Below, piece after piece: positions 1 through 9,825 of a DNA stretch of 64,000 nucleotides. The notes under the pieces are model-generated. The model was not told the DNA's origin, did no database searches, and was given only the letters and a program-made list of their open reading frames with translations. How positions within the stretch are numbered: position 1 is the first letter of the stretch; each line of letters opens with the position of its first letter. Origin of the DNA: Psychrobacter sp. APC 3281 (GTDB lineage Bacteria; Pseudomonadota; Gammaproteobacteria; Pseudomonadales; Moraxellaceae); contig NZ_JASDCS010000003.1 of NCBI RefSeq assembly GCF_030407815.1, forward strand, positions 186,001 through 250,000. The letters are read 5' to 3'. The position numbers and the translations under genes were made by a program.

Positions 1-484
1 GTGAGGTTTTACGTTTGATGAGCGTACCAAAAAATACAATGGCATAAGAGATCCATACCAAGGCAATTAGGATATCGATCGGCCACTCAAGCTCAGCGTA
101 TTCTTTAGTTGAGGTCAAACCTAGAGGAAGGGTAATAACAGCGGATACGATAACCGCTTGCCAACCCCAAAAGGTAAACCAAGCCAAATATGGCGCAAAT
201 AAACGCGTCTTACAGGTACGCTGAACGATGTAGTAAGACGTTGCGAACAGGGCAGAGCCACCGAACGCAAAAATCACCGCATTGGTATGCAGTGGTCTTA
301 AACGACTAAAGGTCAGCCATGGAATGTCAAAGTTGAGTGCTGGCCATGCTAACTGTGAAGCAATGAACACACCAAGACTCATGCCGACGATGCCCCAAAC
401 GACAGCCATGATCGTAAAAAATCTTACGATAGTAATTTCATACTCACGGTCAACTGGGGCGACTGCTGTGTTTTGTAAACTCAT
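1..484 (-). CDS. ccoN: cbb3-type cytochrome c oxidase subunit I, N-terminal part
   Basis: Only the first 161 residues are in the window; the gene runs off the left edge. CcoN is the haem-copper catalytic subunit of the cbb3 oxidase, a high-affinity terminal oxidase of the inner membrane. The reverse strand starts [17 protein letters not shown] and continues through hydrophobic segments containing [18 protein letters not shown], where the early histidine is the typical haem-b ligand region of CcoN, and [10 protein letters not shown]. The start is the ATG whose complement is at 482-484, with AAGGA a few bases upstream. The other cco genes would lie to the left. No clear FNR/ANR box was found upstream. 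Confidence 0.9.
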   Translation of the reverse strand, partial: MSLQNTAVAPVDREYEITIVRFFTIMAVVWGIVGMSLGVFIASQLAWPALNFDIPWLTFSRLRPLHTNAVIFAFGGSALFATSYYIVQRTCKTRLFAPYLAWFTFWGWQAVIVSAVITLPLGLTSTKEYAELEWPIDILIALVWISYAIVFFGTLIKRKTS

Positions 485-1350
485 TGGATGATTCCTTTAC
501 AGCCCGAATTATCAACAGAATTAACCAACAATCTATGTTGTCTGCACTATAAATACTCTCAAATCTGTATTTATACTAGCGCCAACACATGTTGTTTTTT
601 GGCTTATTTAGCGCAATGACGTCATTAACTATCGATTTAGGCCCTTACTGTCTATTAGTTAATACTAATAAATAGAAATAGGCATTTCGTACATCTTACT
701 TAAGGTCAATCGATAGTAGGATTGTTAATAGATCATCAAGGTAAATAAGAAGACGCGCCGTTTTGAGCATCAAACATCTCATAAGGCTAAATATGTATCT
801 TAATTATTACGAAAAAATCTGTACTAATGAAGATAGATACCCATATCTATAGGGCTATTAAAACGCATTGACCATAGACGTATGCTAGCGGCGGCTGACA
901 AAAAACACGATTATGTAATGTTTGGTTAAAACTCCCGACTCTGTTTAAGGGTATTGTAACGCAATCCTAATTAAATATCATCAGAACTATGCGCCAAAAT
1001 ACAAACTCTTTGGTATAAATGTTAGCGAGCAACTTATTATTGCTGTGCTACTCCTCTATTTTATACACAATTTTGTCACTATTCTAGATGCTTATTTTGA
1101 TTGAATAGGGGAAGCGCTCGCTAGACATAAGCGTAGGCTTGCAAAGAAATTTTGTAACAATAACATTGCTGAGCCGATAAATAGGTTTTACTTCTTATCA
1201 AGTCGCCCTTTATAATGAGGCTGAACGTCATTAATGGCTATGTATCGCATAGGTCTATTGATAGCAATCATTTTAATAATTCTAATAGTTAGGCCAATAG
1301 TGCCTCAAGGGATATTGGTCTGACAGAATATCAATTAAGGATAATATAAT
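485..1350. other. intergenic region, 866 bp, between divergent ccoN and SCP2 gene
   Basis: No open frame in this stretch looks coding and no tRNA or strong terminator is visible. It is AT-rich and must carry the promoters for leftward ccoN and the rightward SCP2 gene. An 8-bp inverted repeat (TAGCGAGC near 1023, GCTCGCTA near 1115) is present, but its arms are about 85 bases apart and may be chance. Weak FNR-like half sites occur, but no full TTGAT-N4-ATCAA. Confidence 0.5.
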
Positions 1351-1740
1351 ATGGCAGTTTTTTTGACAGATGAATGGTTTGAGCAAGTAGAAAAAATGGG
1401 CAACGAAGCAGGTGAGTTAAATTTACCACCAGTACTTGCCAATATGGTCGTCAACCTAAAAGTGGCTGAAGCTGATAAAACTATCGAAGCCAATTTTGCA
1501 AATGGTTTGCTGCATCGTGGCTTAAATGATAATGCAACGACGACGCTGCTATTAGATCGCGATATCCTACAGTCTATCATCACTGATTTTGATACCAACC
1601 AAATCATGGGTGCGTTTATGAGTGGCAAAATCCGTGTCGAAGGCGATATGTCACAGCTAATGGCCGTACAGACTGCACGTCCAAGCGCAGAGCAAAAAGA
1701 GCTATATACTCGCATCAAATCAATGACGACGATGGCTTAA
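1351..1740 (+). CDS. SCP2 sterol-binding domain protein
   Basis: A 129-residue cytosolic protein consisting of one SCP2-like domain, a fold with a hydrophobic lipid-binding tunnel. Visible family features are an N-terminal helix (DEWFEQVEKMGNEAG), a central beta segment, and the C-terminal block DTNQIMGAFMSGKIRVEGDM, which matches the SCP2 pattern of a glycine-rich turn followed by K-x-x-GD. The start ATG follows AAGGATAATATA. It appears monocistronic, with a strong terminator 60 bases after the stop. The ligand in bacteria is not known; acyl chains or isoprenoids are possible. Assignment to the domain family is firm, physiological role open. Confidence 0.8.
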   Translation: MAVFLTDEWFEQVEKMGNEAGELNLPPVLANMVVNLKVAEADKTIEANFANGLLHRGLNDNATTTLLLDRDILQSIITDFDTNQIMGAFMSGKIRVEGDMSQLMAVQTARPSAEQKELYTRIKSMTTMA

Positions 1741-1800
1741 TCATATACCTATACGATTTTTACGTTACGTTTTGCATTGAAAGAATTCATAAGACACAGA

Positions 1801-1832
1801 AAAGCCCCTAATTCATATTAGGGGCTTTTTTA
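1801..1832 (+). terminator. Rho-independent terminator after SCP2 gene
   Basis: Perfect 12-bp stem (AAAGCCCCTAAT at 1801-1812 with its complement at 1817-1828) closing a 4-base loop and followed by a T run. The A run on the other side lets it also serve the leftward gene that ends at 1885. Confidence 0.9.
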
Positions 1833-1884
1833 TTGCGTAAGTACATAAGTAAGCATGAAAGCTAGAGAAGATTTCTCAAACAGG

Positions 1885-2859
1885 CTAGCTAGCTTTTGAT
1901 TGCTGCGTCACATTTGATTGGTTTTCTTTGTATATCGCTGCTTGTAGCCATACGTTCGCTTGAACGTAGTCATGTACTTTAATACTATTAGTTTCAGCAG
2001 TATTAAGCGCACCGATACGCACTACAAAAGGATCTGCATCTTGCTCACGTAGCGTTACCACATCAAACAATATGATAGATTTACCGTTAAACACGGTTTC
2101 TTGCTTGCCAAGCACTTGCCCCTGACACCAAGCTTCGTCTTCTTGTCCTAGCGTATCGCCAAACAAGTAAGCGCACATATGGCCTAAATTAATCTCAACA
2201 GGTGCCATTTGCTCTTTGGTTTCAGGTTTCCATTCACTGATTTGCTCTTGCAGATCATCAGGGATTTTTCCGTCATTTGCTGCCACGATGTCATTAAAGG
2301 CACGGTGATAACGGATAGACTCTTGATCTTCTACCATGATGACTTCGTTTTGCTCGCTTAGCTTAATTTCGTGCGCCCAAGCACTAAAGTTGACATAATA
2401 AGAGGTGTCGCGCTGATATAGATGACGGTTGGTCGTATAGAGCTGATCAAACGCATAAATAATGCTGCCATCAGCAGTACGTAAGCGCAACACGGCATCG
2501 TGCGAGTTGTCATTGGCGATGACACGCTCAATTTTGCAGTTCAATCCGTAAGGACTATCGACACAAGGATAGGCATTGATAAAGCATTCTGGCTTACCAT
2601 CTTTCATCGCGAGCACTTGATTAATATGGCATGGCTGATCTTCTGATAAAAGCAGGCAGCTGTCTTTTGCACTGACGTTGTTGTTCAGGCCTTTAGGCAT
2701 CGCTGCGACTTCGATCATTTTTTGTAGCCATTCAGGCACATCATGACTCATATCATCGGTCAGAATACGCCAGTGATCGGCGTGACCTGCAGACTGCTCA
2801 TCGGTCAACGTGATCTTGGTGGGAGATTGAATGTTTTTGTATTGATAATTTATGGTCAT
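1885..2859 (-). CDS. hypothetical protein, function not recognised
   Basis: A soluble protein of about 324 residues with no signal peptide or membrane segment. I do not recognise a family. The frame can be extended to a TTG at 2871, but the ATG at 2859 (MTINYQYKNIQSP) is the more natural start; no strong ribosome site supports either. The middle part has several cysteines (CLLL, PCHIN, ECFINAYPCVD, GLNCK) without a metal-binding spacing I recognise. The C-terminal 80 residues (GQVLGKQETVFNGKSIILFD and VVRIGALNTAE) look beta-rich, OB-fold-like, which is only an impression. It lies between the convergent terminator at 1801 and a long spacer before lolF. Confidence 0.55.
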   Translation of the reverse strand: MTINYQYKNIQSPTKITLTDEQSAGHADHWRILTDDMSHDVPEWLQKMIEVAAMPKGLNNNVSAKDSCLLLSEDQPCHINQVLAMKDGKPECFINAYPCVDSPYGLNCKIERVIANDNSHDAVLRLRTADGSIIYAFDQLYTTNRHLYQRDTSYYVNFSAWAHEIKLSEQNEVIMVEDQESIRYHRAFNDIVAANDGKIPDDLQEQISEWKPETKEQMAPVEINLGHMCAYLFGDTLGQEDEAWCQGQVLGKQETVFNGKSIILFDVVTLREQDADPFVVRIGALNTAETNSIKVHDYVQANVWLQAAIYKENQSNVTQQSKAS

Positions 2860-3302
2860 GAAAATACTCAAAATTAAGTCAGCGTGAGGTTTGTATCTAA
2901 TACTGTGTTTGCTTGTGTACCATCCAACATTTTAAATGATTGGTTTATGATGGTCAGCAGCCTAGCCAGTAAAAGATCAGAAACCTCAATGAGGGGTTAA
3001 TGACAATTGTCTTTAGCATATAATATATAGGTATTGGTACAGCTAATAGCAAGCCCCCTATAAAAAATAATAACAAAACCCAGTTTTTTGGTAAAAAATA
3101 CTCTCAGTTGTTGCTAATGACTGGCACATATCAGCTAGTTTGTGTCAAACTAGCTCCCTTTTGACAGCTGTTATTGGCTCGTCTGACACCCTGTTTTTGT
3201 GTTTGATTTATATGTGAGTAGTAGCAACTGTATGATGCATTTACTACTGCTCGTTATGCAACCTATATAAAGTCGCACGTAGATAAGATAAAGAGTTTGA
3301 AT
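2860..3302. other. intergenic region upstream of lolF with a hairpin
   Basis: About 440 bases without a credible gene. It contains the self-complementary decamer GACAATTGTC (3002-3011) and a perfect 10-bp inverted repeat AGCTAGTTTG/CAAACTAGCT (3133-3142 and 3146-3155, 3-base loop) followed by CCCTTTT and then TTGACA at 3161. The promoter for lolF must lie in this stretch or just downstream. Confidence 0.5.
3133..3160 (+). promoter_or_regulatory. 10-bp perfect inverted repeat in lolF leader
   Basis: Arms 3133-3142 and 3146-3155 with loop TGT, followed by CCCTT and TTGACA (3161-3166). The short T run makes it a weak terminator at best; an operator or leader hairpin is equally possible. Confidence 0.35.
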
Positions 3303-4538
3303 ATGTTTCGTCCTTTAGCGTTATTTATCGGCTTACGATATACCCGAGCAGAACGTAGTAATGGCTTTATCTCCTTTATATCACTCATCTCGATGATTGG
3401 TCTGACGCTTGGGGTTGCCGTATTGATTACGGTGCTATCAGTGATGAACGGCTTTGACCGTGAACTGAAAACCCGTATTTTGGGAATGGTACCGCAGGCT
3501 ACTGTGGTCTCATCAGAAATTATTGGCGACTGGGAACAGCTAGCCGATCAGATCAAAGAAGACCCAGAAGTGGCAGCTGTGGCACCATTCATTCAACTGC
3601 AAGGGATGCTGACATCAAATGGTCAGGTCGCAGGGATCATGGTGACAGGCGTCGAGCCTGAATACGAAAAAAACGTCTCCATCATCAATGAACATATGAT
3701 TGAAGGTAGTATTGACACTCTGAAAAGTGGTGACTTCAGTATCGTGTTGGGCGAGGAGATGGTGCAGTCCTTGGGTCTGCAAATAGGGGATAAAGTGACG
3801 CTAGTATTGCCAGAAGCGTCACCATCACCAGCAGGCGTGATACCGCGATTTAAGCGTTTTACTCTGACAGGCATCTTTACGATCAGCCCAGAAGTAGACA
3901 GCCTTATGGCGTTTATCCCGATGGGAGATGCGGCAAAATTACTGCGTTTACCAGAAGGTGCGCAGGGCGTACGCATGAAGCTTAACGATATCTTTACTGC
4001 GCCGATAGCTGCAGAAAAAGCGGCTGCGATAGCACCTGAGAAGCTATATCCAAATGACTGGACACAGACTCATGGCAATCTGTTTGGGGCAATTCAAATG
4101 GAAAAAGCCATGGTCGGCCTATTACTATTTTTGATTATCTTAGTTGCTGCTTTTAATATTGTCTCAAGTCTAGTCATGCTAGTGACCGATAAAAAAGCGG
4201 ATATCGCAATCTTAAAAACCTTTGGTGCGTCTCCTCGTTTGATTACGCAAGTCTTTATGGTCCAAGGTGTGGTTATCGGGGTTATCGGTACTATCGCTGG
4301 TACGATACTGGGTGTGATATTTGCGCTTACGGTCAGCGATATTTTAGGCTTTATTAACCAAGCCTTTGGTCTGAACCTATTTGATGCGTATTTTGTCAAT
4401 TACTTGCCATCACAGCTGCGTTTGTTAGACGTGGTATTAATCACAGGTGCGTCGTTTGTACTGAGCTTTTTGGCAACGATTTATCCAGCGCGCCGAGCAG
4501 CTAAGATTCAGCCTGCTCAAACGCTACGCTATGAGTAA
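3303..4538 (+). CDS. lolF: lipoprotein-releasing ABC transporter permease, LolC/LolE/LolF type
   Basis: Inner-membrane permease of the Lol system, which extracts mature lipoproteins from the inner membrane and hands them to LolA for outer-membrane delivery. The 411-residue product has the MacB/FtsX topology: one N-terminal membrane helix (around 20-50), a large periplasmic domain (around 55-265), then three C-terminal helices (around 270, 320 and 380). ALFIGLRYTRAERSNGFISF and TVLSVMNGFDRELKTRILG are LolC/E signatures. The ATG at 3303 is chosen over an upstream in-frame TTG (3297) because AAGAG sits 7 bases before it. Only one permease gene precedes lolD, so this is probably the LolF type forming a homodimer rather than LolC plus LolE. 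Confidence 0.88.
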   Translation: MFRPLALFIGLRYTRAERSNGFISFISLISMIGLTLGVAVLITVLSVMNGFDRELKTRILGMVPQATVVSSEIIGDWEQLADQIKEDPEVAAVAPFIQLQGMLTSNGQVAGIMVTGVEPEYEKNVSIINEHMIEGSIDTLKSGDFSIVLGEEMVQSLGLQIGDKVTLVLPEASPSPAGVIPRFKRFTLTGIFTISPEVDSLMAFIPMGDAAKLLRLPEGAQGVRMKLNDIFTAPIAAEKAAAIAPEKLYPNDWTQTHGNLFGAIQMEKAMVGLLLFLIILVAAFNIVSSLVMLVTDKKADIAILKTFGASPRLITQVFMVQGVVIGVIGTIAGTILGVIFALTVSDILGFINQAFGLNLFDAYFVNYLPSQLRLLDVVLITGASFVLSFLATIYPARRAAKIQPAQTLRYE

Positions 4539-4595
4539 TCGCAAACGCCTAAACATCGAAATAAATACCGAAATAAATAAAATAAAGGAAGCGCT

Positions 4596-5276
4596 ATGTC
4601 TGCCATTTTAGAGGCGACCAATATCAATAAGATATATGATGAAGGCGCGGTCAGTACACAAGTATTGACTGGTCTTGATCTGACTGTTCATGCGGGTGAG
4701 CGCATCGCTATCGTTGGAACCAGTGGTTCAGGTAAAAGTACGTTGCTACATTTGCTTGGTGGTCTAGATACGCCAACCAGTGGTGAAGTTTGGTTGCACG
4801 GTCAGCTATTAAATAGCATGAATGAAACTGAGCGCGGTGCAATGCGAAATAAGCATTTGGGCTTTATTTATCAGTTTCATCACCTGTTGGCAGAGTTTAC
4901 AGCAATCGAAAACGTAGCCATGCCATTGCTGATGCGTCCAGAAGTATCAACGACTGATGCTCGTAAGCAAGCGGTTGAGATTTTGGAAAATGTCGGTCTT
5001 GAGCATCGTTTGATGCATAGACCAGGTGAGCTATCAGGTGGCGAGCGCCAACGTGTGGCAATTGCACGTGCGCTAGTGACTAAGCCATCGCTTATTTTGG
5101 CAGATGAGCCAACAGGTAACTTGGACTATGATAATGCACAAAGCGTCTTTGGCCTGTTGTCAGAGCTACAAAGCACCATGCAAACCGCGCTACTTATGGT
5201 GACGCATGATCGCAATTTGGCGGCGCTTGCTGACCGTCAGTTGTTGCTACGCAATGGGCATTGGGAACAGTATTAA
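4596..5276 (+). CDS. lolD: lipoprotein-releasing ABC transporter ATPase LolD
   Basis: Cytosolic ATPase that powers the adjacent Lol permease. At 226 residues it is the usual LolD length. Walker [10 protein letters not shown] is at 41-49, the ABC signature LSGGERQ at 146-152 and Walker B LILADE at 166-171, followed by PTGNLD and the switch histidine in [21 protein letters not shown] is the LolD-specific Q-loop motif. The ATG follows AAAGGAAGCGCT. The gene starts 57 bases after the permease stop in the same direction, so the two are very likely one operon. Confidence 0.95.
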   Translation: MSAILEATNINKIYDEGAVSTQVLTGLDLTVHAGERIAIVGTSGSGKSTLLHLLGGLDTPTSGEVWLHGQLLNSMNETERGAMRNKHLGFIYQFHHLLAEFTAIENVAMPLLMRPEVSTTDARKQAVEILENVGLEHRLMHRPGELSGGERQRVAIARALVTKPSLILADEPTGNLDYDNAQSVFGLLSELQSTMQTALLMVTHDRNLAALADRQLLLRNGHWEQY

Positions 5277-5445
5277 TAATTTTTTATATTAGGTCGAGAA
5301 ATTGACCGAAACGCCATCTGTTTGCGTTTTTCAGGACTGTTACGTTAAAGGTTTATTGTTGTATTATTAAGAAAATATATCATAGAAACTAGCGATTAAG
5401 CGGTTGTGAGCCAGCCGCCTTATCTATTTTATAAGGATGCGTAAA

Positions 5446-5751
5446 ATGCGTGAAGATGATAATCCAATTGCGGCTTTTGGCAGTGCAGAAGAAGGTGATG
5501 AGCCGTTAAAGCCTTACATCGATCCAACTTTGTTTGAAACGCTCGATAGACAGGCGCAAACCGAGCTACTGACTCCTGTGTTTGATGCCATCACTTTGGC
5601 TGGGGTTGATTACGACTTAAAAGTCCAAGATAGCGCGACAGGTAAGCGTTATACGCTCTGTAAAAATGATGAAGTCATTGAGATTGTACCGATGGATAGC
5701 AATTTCACTGACAAAGTCTTAAATGCTATAGAGAACAGTAAAGAAGAATAA
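5446..5751 (+). CDS. small acidic hypothetical protein
   Basis: A 101-residue acidic cytosolic protein without a family I can name. The frame is open from an ATG at 5437, but the ATG at 5446 is preferred because AAGG (5433-5436) is nine bases upstream of it and abuts the earlier ATG. The N-terminus is Asp/Glu-rich (MREDDNPIAAFGSAEEGDE), the middle has a predicted helix (LFETLDRQAQTELLTPVFDA), and the C-terminal half has short beta stretches (DYDLKVQDSATGKRYTL, EVIEIVPM). Good coding character and its own ribosome site make it a real gene. It is 170 bases beyond lolD and may have its own promoter. Confidence 0.65.
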   Translation: MREDDNPIAAFGSAEEGDEPLKPYIDPTLFETLDRQAQTELLTPVFDAITLAGVDYDLKVQDSATGKRYTLCKNDEVIEIVPMDSNFTDKVLNAIENSKEE

Positions 5752-5756
5752 GCTTT

Positions 5757-5786
5757 GCTAGCTAAGCTAAGCTAAGCTAAGCTAAG
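5757..5786. repeat. tandem pentamer repeat GCTAA
   Basis: Five uninterrupted GCTAA units fill 5761-5785, preceded by a partial unit, directly after the stop of the small acidic gene. A short tandem repeat that could change length by slippage; it is outside coding sequence. Confidence 0.85.
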
Positions 5787-5824
5787 GCGTAAGCGTTATA
5801 GCTATATAACAAAGATAAATTGCC

Positions 5825-6418
5825 TTATAACTTGTCAGATTCGTCAGAAGGTTTTTGCTGACGTTTCTGCCAGCTCGCCACAGTTTTGTAACGCCAAATG
5901 GCTTTAAATGCCAAACCACAAATAAGACTGGTGACCACGGCCAAAATCGTTAGCCCGATACAAAATGCAGCAAGCGATACGGTACCGCGATAAGTAATGA
6001 ACGGATTGGCACCATTTGATAATGCCCATAAGCTAAAGTCCGCAATCATTCTACCAATGAATCGTAAGCTAATCACAGGTGCATCAATGATCTTTGCACC
6101 GATATAATATCCAGCATAAAATATTGGCAAGCTAGTGACTGGGTTGGTAATCCATGTCAAACCAAGCGCCATAGGGACATTGGCACGAAAAATAAGCGAG
6201 CCAATAAGTGCCAGCAACATCTGTCCTGGCAGTGGAAAAAATGCACTTAGTACACCGATATATACGGCCTTATTTAGGCTGTGTCGATTAAAATGCCATA
6301 ACCTTGGATCAGCCAAGTGCGGTGCAAACAGCTTTAAAGTGCGACTTTCTAAGATTTTCTCTGGTGTAGGAAGTAGGTCTTTTAGACGTTTTTGGGGCAC
6401 AGGATCGCCTTTAATCAT
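5825..6418 (-). CDS. DUF2062 domain membrane protein
   Basis: A 197-residue inner-membrane protein of the DUF2062 family. The family signature region is clear: HFNRHSLNKAVYIGVLSAFF, PLPGQMLLALIGSLIFRANV and GLTWITNPVTSLPIFYAGYY, giving two to three hydrophobic helices, followed by another at about 145-175 and a basic C-terminal tail. The function of the family is not established. The start ATG is the complement of 6416-6418. It lies tail-to-tail with the small acidic gene at 5446 and head-to-head with comEC, so the 220-base spacer on its right should carry two divergent promoters. Confidence 0.8.
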   Translation of the reverse strand: MIKGDPVPQKRLKDLLPTPEKILESRTLKLFAPHLADPRLWHFNRHSLNKAVYIGVLSAFFPLPGQMLLALIGSLIFRANVPMALGLTWITNPVTSLPIFYAGYYIGAKIIDAPVISLRFIGRMIADFSLWALSNGANPFITYRGTVSLAAFCIGLTILAVVTSLICGLAFKAIWRYKTVASWQKRQQKPSDESDKL

Positions 6419-6645
6419 TAACTACAGTCTACTCAATGGTATTGAGAAGCTGGTATAAAGTAATATATGGTGAGTAGGATAAAGGTTAGAACACACAGAA
6501 TGGTGGTGTCAGATAGTTACCACCTAATACGTTGCCTCAGTATAGGGTAATATAAATATAAATGCTATTGCATCGCGTGCCATTTGCTATAGTAAGTAAC
6601 CATATTTGGCCGAATAATATTTAAGTCATCAAGCAAGGAGTGCTG

Positions 6646-9603
6646 GTGTACTGGTTGATTGGTAGCCTCATAATTACAGTTATGATGGGCGTATTGGCAG
6701 TCGCAGATAATGTGATATTGCCAACTGACTTATCCTTGCTAGAGACAGTTGGTACGTCTAATCTGTCGTTGGCGCTGATTGGATTTGCCACTTTTCTGTT
6801 GGCGTCTGCTCAATTCAACATACCCTCGATAGACAGCCACAGCGCTGATAACAACACCTTTAACAATGCATCTCGTCATACTAAACCTCCTTTCCGAATT
6901 ATTAGACACTTAGTCTTAGCTTTGTTAGCGACTGTGTTAGTGATAGGCAGCGCACTGCAAGCTTTGGTTACTCATCAACGAGCAGAAAGCACTGAAGTAA
7001 CTGCACCGTTACGAGTACAAGCACTCGTGCGTATCGAAGGGTTGAGCGACAGTGTTTATGATGCCACTACAGACAGCGGTTATCGCCAAGTAGCAGTGAT
7101 AACAAACATCACTCCATTAGTAGCTGAGCTAACGCCGATAGAATTAGCAACTAAAACATCCGACTACTTAGATGCAAATAAAAATAGCCTAAGCACTAAT
7201 CACGATATTAATTCCAATGAAGTTAGTCTCAAAGTTAGCGAACACCGAATCTTACTTAACGCCTATCCAAGAAAGTCTGCAAATGATAGTCAGCTTACAT
7301 CCTTAAACGATTTGCAGCCCGGTGATGAGGTATTCATGAGCCTAGCATTGGCGCCGTTGGCTACTTCTGAGCAAGCAGTCAATAACCCTACTGGTTTTGA
7401 CAGTTATCGCTGGTTGCGAGGTCGGCATATTGATGGCGTTGCAAATATTTTGGCCATGAGTCCTACATTGGTAAATAGTAGCGAAATTAGCAATGAAATC
7501 AGCGCTGAAAAATATTCGAAGCAGTCGCTAGACTCTGATTCATATCTTCAGCGCTTTCGTACTCGTATTGATCAAGGGCGTTGGCGATTACGACAGCATT
7601 TTTATCAAGACTGGTCAGCACAAACGACAGCAGAACAACAAGCAAAAGCCGTGACATTAAGTCTGCTTACGGGTGATCGTAGCTTGATTAATCGTGATAC
7701 TAAGGATTTATATCAACTGGCGGGTATCTCACATCTGCTCGCTATTTCAGGTACGCACGTACTGTTTTTAGCTATTGTGCTAGCAGGTATAGCCGTACTG
7801 CTGTTTGATCGTAATTATTCGGCGATTTACCGTCGTATTCCGCGCTGGCAAGTGCGCTGGTGGGTAATGATCGGTGCCGCTTTTATTTATGCGCTATTTA
7901 CTGGTTTTGACGTGCCTGCTGCCCGTACGGCTTGGATGTTATTAGCGATTGGATTCGTTAGACTAACATTACTTCCTATCAGTACGATGCGCGTGCTATT
8001 GGCATTGGCTATATTTATGGCTTGGCATGACCCTTACGTATTATGGCAGGCGGGATACTGGCTATCTTTTATTGCAGTGGCGTTATTACTCAAGTATGAC
8101 GATAAGTCGTATGAGCACCAAACTACTGCTACAACGAATTTATACGATGATAAGCCACGTACTCATCTCAATAACGCGCTATCTAACCGTGTTTGGCAAA
8201 CGATCAAGCGTGTATTTAAACTACAGTTTTGGCTGTTTCTTACTTTATTACCCGTTACGTTGCTTTTATTTGGTAAGGCGTCGTTATGGGGACTTTTTAT
8301 CAATTTATTTGCTATCGGGCTATTTGGTTGGGTGATTGTACCGCTCAATCTATTAGCAGGACTATGTTACCTTCTGGTGCCGAGTATCGCGGATACCATT
8401 TGGATAGTTATCAGTACGATAGTCGGTCATCTACACAATCTGATGAGTTGGCTGACGTCATTGCCAGCGCTATCGGATGCATGGCTCTATACACCAGTTA
8501 ATATCGCGATACTATCGATGGCTTTGCTAAGTGCATTGCCTTGGCTGTTGCCACGAGGTTTACTCAGTCGTTGGTTAACGTTGCCACCATTGACGTTGCT
8601 GATGATGACGGTGTATGCCAATCAGCAGTCATTTGTCACGATGCCGACCCTATATATTTTGCCGACAGGTGATTCGTATATAACGGCGGCATTGCTACAA
8701 TATCCTACCGTCAATGAAGACAATACCAATTGGTTGTTCTTAGCTGATCATAGACCAGCCTCTACACGAACGATGCCAAGCAGCCTGACAGCAGACAAAT
8801 TATCTAAAAATTTAGAGCAGCAACTGGGCAGTTTATCTGTCAATAAGTTAGAGAGCATTGTCGTGCAGAGTAGCAGTGTCGGCCTGACTGATACATTAAT
8901 TCCTGACGATAAGAATATTGCTAATACCAAAAATTCTGAATTACTACCGATGATTGTTGCTCAATTAAATGACCGGTTAGCCATTAGCCAATATTGGCAA
9001 GCAGGACGCTCTGATCGTTGGTCTGCATTTCAGCAAGCTTACAAAACAGTTAAGCAGTCTGAAGATACGCCCACTATCAGTGCCCAACGTTGTGAGCAAG
9101 GCAAAATATGGCAGTCGGCCAACGATGAATTGTCAGTACAGGCCATCACTGGTTGGACTAAGATAGGTGATACCAGCGTTTGGGATTGTACGATTGCTCT
9201 TGATACTAACTTGCCTATACGCGTTCTAAGATACAATGCGGCAGATCCACTCAACTCGTTACCTGCCAATTCACCTGTTAGCCCTCAAGTACAAGTAGCA
9301 TCTAACAAGTTAACTAGCAAACAGTCAGAGTCCCAGTCACGTCTGATTTTAAATGCTGATACTCATCAACGCGTTTGGCAAATGTGGGCATTACTATGTT
9401 CAGCTGAATCAAATAATGATGACATGCTATTCAAAAATACACGTTGGCTTGGTCATAGTGCCTCGCAAATTACAGGCGATATCACAAGTCGTCAGAGAAT
9501 CGATGAAGTTATAACCTATGATAATAAGCCGTTAGAAGCTGCATTATCGCTAAATAACATTAATAGCACTCCCAATGCCGAAACTACTCACCCTCAAAAA
9601 TAA
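6646..9603 (+). CDS. comEC: DNA internalisation competence protein ComEC/Rec2 family
   Basis: Inner-membrane channel for single-stranded DNA entry during natural transformation. The ~985-residue product has N-terminal membrane helices, a DUF4131-like periplasmic part (about 60-270), and the competence domain (about 335-610) with the hallmark GISHLLAISGTHV near residue 360 and FTGFDVPAARTAWMLL. GTG at 6646 is taken as start because AAGGAG (6635-6640) is five bases upstream; the GTG at 6640 overlaps that site. The C-terminal third aligns in position with the metallo-beta-lactamase-like domain but lacks the HxHxDH motif; the expected D-V-G-Q-G-D block reads ILPTGDSY. No other competence gene is nearby. 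Confidence 0.88.
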   Translation: MYWLIGSLIITVMMGVLAVADNVILPTDLSLLETVGTSNLSLALIGFATFLLASAQFNIPSIDSHSADNNTFNNASRHTKPPFRIIRHLVLALLATVLVIGSALQALVTHQRAESTEVTAPLRVQALVRIEGLSDSVYDATTDSGYRQVAVITNITPLVAELTPIELATKTSDYLDANKNSLSTNHDINSNEVSLKVSEHRILLNAYPRKSANDSQLTSLNDLQPGDEVFMSLALAPLATSEQAVNNPTGFDSYRWLRGRHIDGVANILAMSPTLVNSSEISNEISAEKYSKQSLDSDSYLQRFRTRIDQGRWRLRQHFYQDWSAQTTAEQQAKAVTLSLLTGDRSLINRDTKDLYQLAGISHLLAISGTHVLFLAIVLAGIAVLLFDRNYSAIYRRIPRWQVRWWVMIGAAFIYALFTGFDVPAARTAWMLLAIGFVRLTLLPISTMRVLLALAIFMAWHDPYVLWQAGYWLSFIAVALLLKYDDKSYEHQTTATTNLYDDKPRTHLNNALSNRVWQTIKRVFKLQFWLFLTLLPVTLLLFGKASLWGLFINLFAIGLFGWVIVPLNLLAGLCYLLVPSIADTIWIVISTIVGHLHNLMSWLTSLPALSDAWLYTPVNIAILSMALLSALPWLLPRGLLSRWLTLPPLTLLMMTVYANQQSFVTMPTLYILPTGDSYITAALLQYPTVNEDNTNWLFLADHRPASTRTMPSSLTADKLSKNLEQQLGSLSVNKLESIVVQSSSVGLTDTLIPDDKNIANTKNSELLPMIVAQLNDRLAISQYWQAGRSDRWSAFQQAYKTVKQSEDTPTISAQRCEQGKIWQSANDELSVQAITGWTKIGDTSVWDCTIALDTNLPIRVLRYNAADPLNSLPANSPVSPQVQVASNKLTSKQSESQSRLILNADTHQRVWQMWALLCSAESNNDDMLFKNTRWLGHSASQITGDITSRQRIDEVITYDNKPLEAALSLNNINSTPNAETTHPQK

Positions 9604-9825
9604 GGCTTATATTACCAGCGTTACAATATAGTGATATTTCACAGTTATACTATTGAACCATTATCGAAATACCACCATACTTAGCAGCCTATTAATACAG
9701 GTCACTGACTATTAACATAGGTCACAGATATGGTGAGACAGTATCAGGTATATATCACCGTTCTAGCTGTATTTCTCGACAACCTCATTTTATTGTTTTA
9801 GATTGTTTCTAACTTAGGAAGTTAT

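Noticed and set aside
282-491. Rightward frame opposite ccoN
   Set aside because: Antisense shadow of the clearly recognisable CcoN reading frame.
700-1000. FNR/ANR-like boxes upstream of ccoN
   Set aside because: Only partial matches to TTGAT-N4-ATCAA with wrong spacing or too many mismatches; not strong enough to report.
6300-6330. AAGTGCGGT, identical to the Pasteurellaceae uptake sequence core, within the DUF2062 gene
   Set aside because: I noticed only one such occurrence, in a coding region and in an organism outside Pasteurellaceae; most likely chance.
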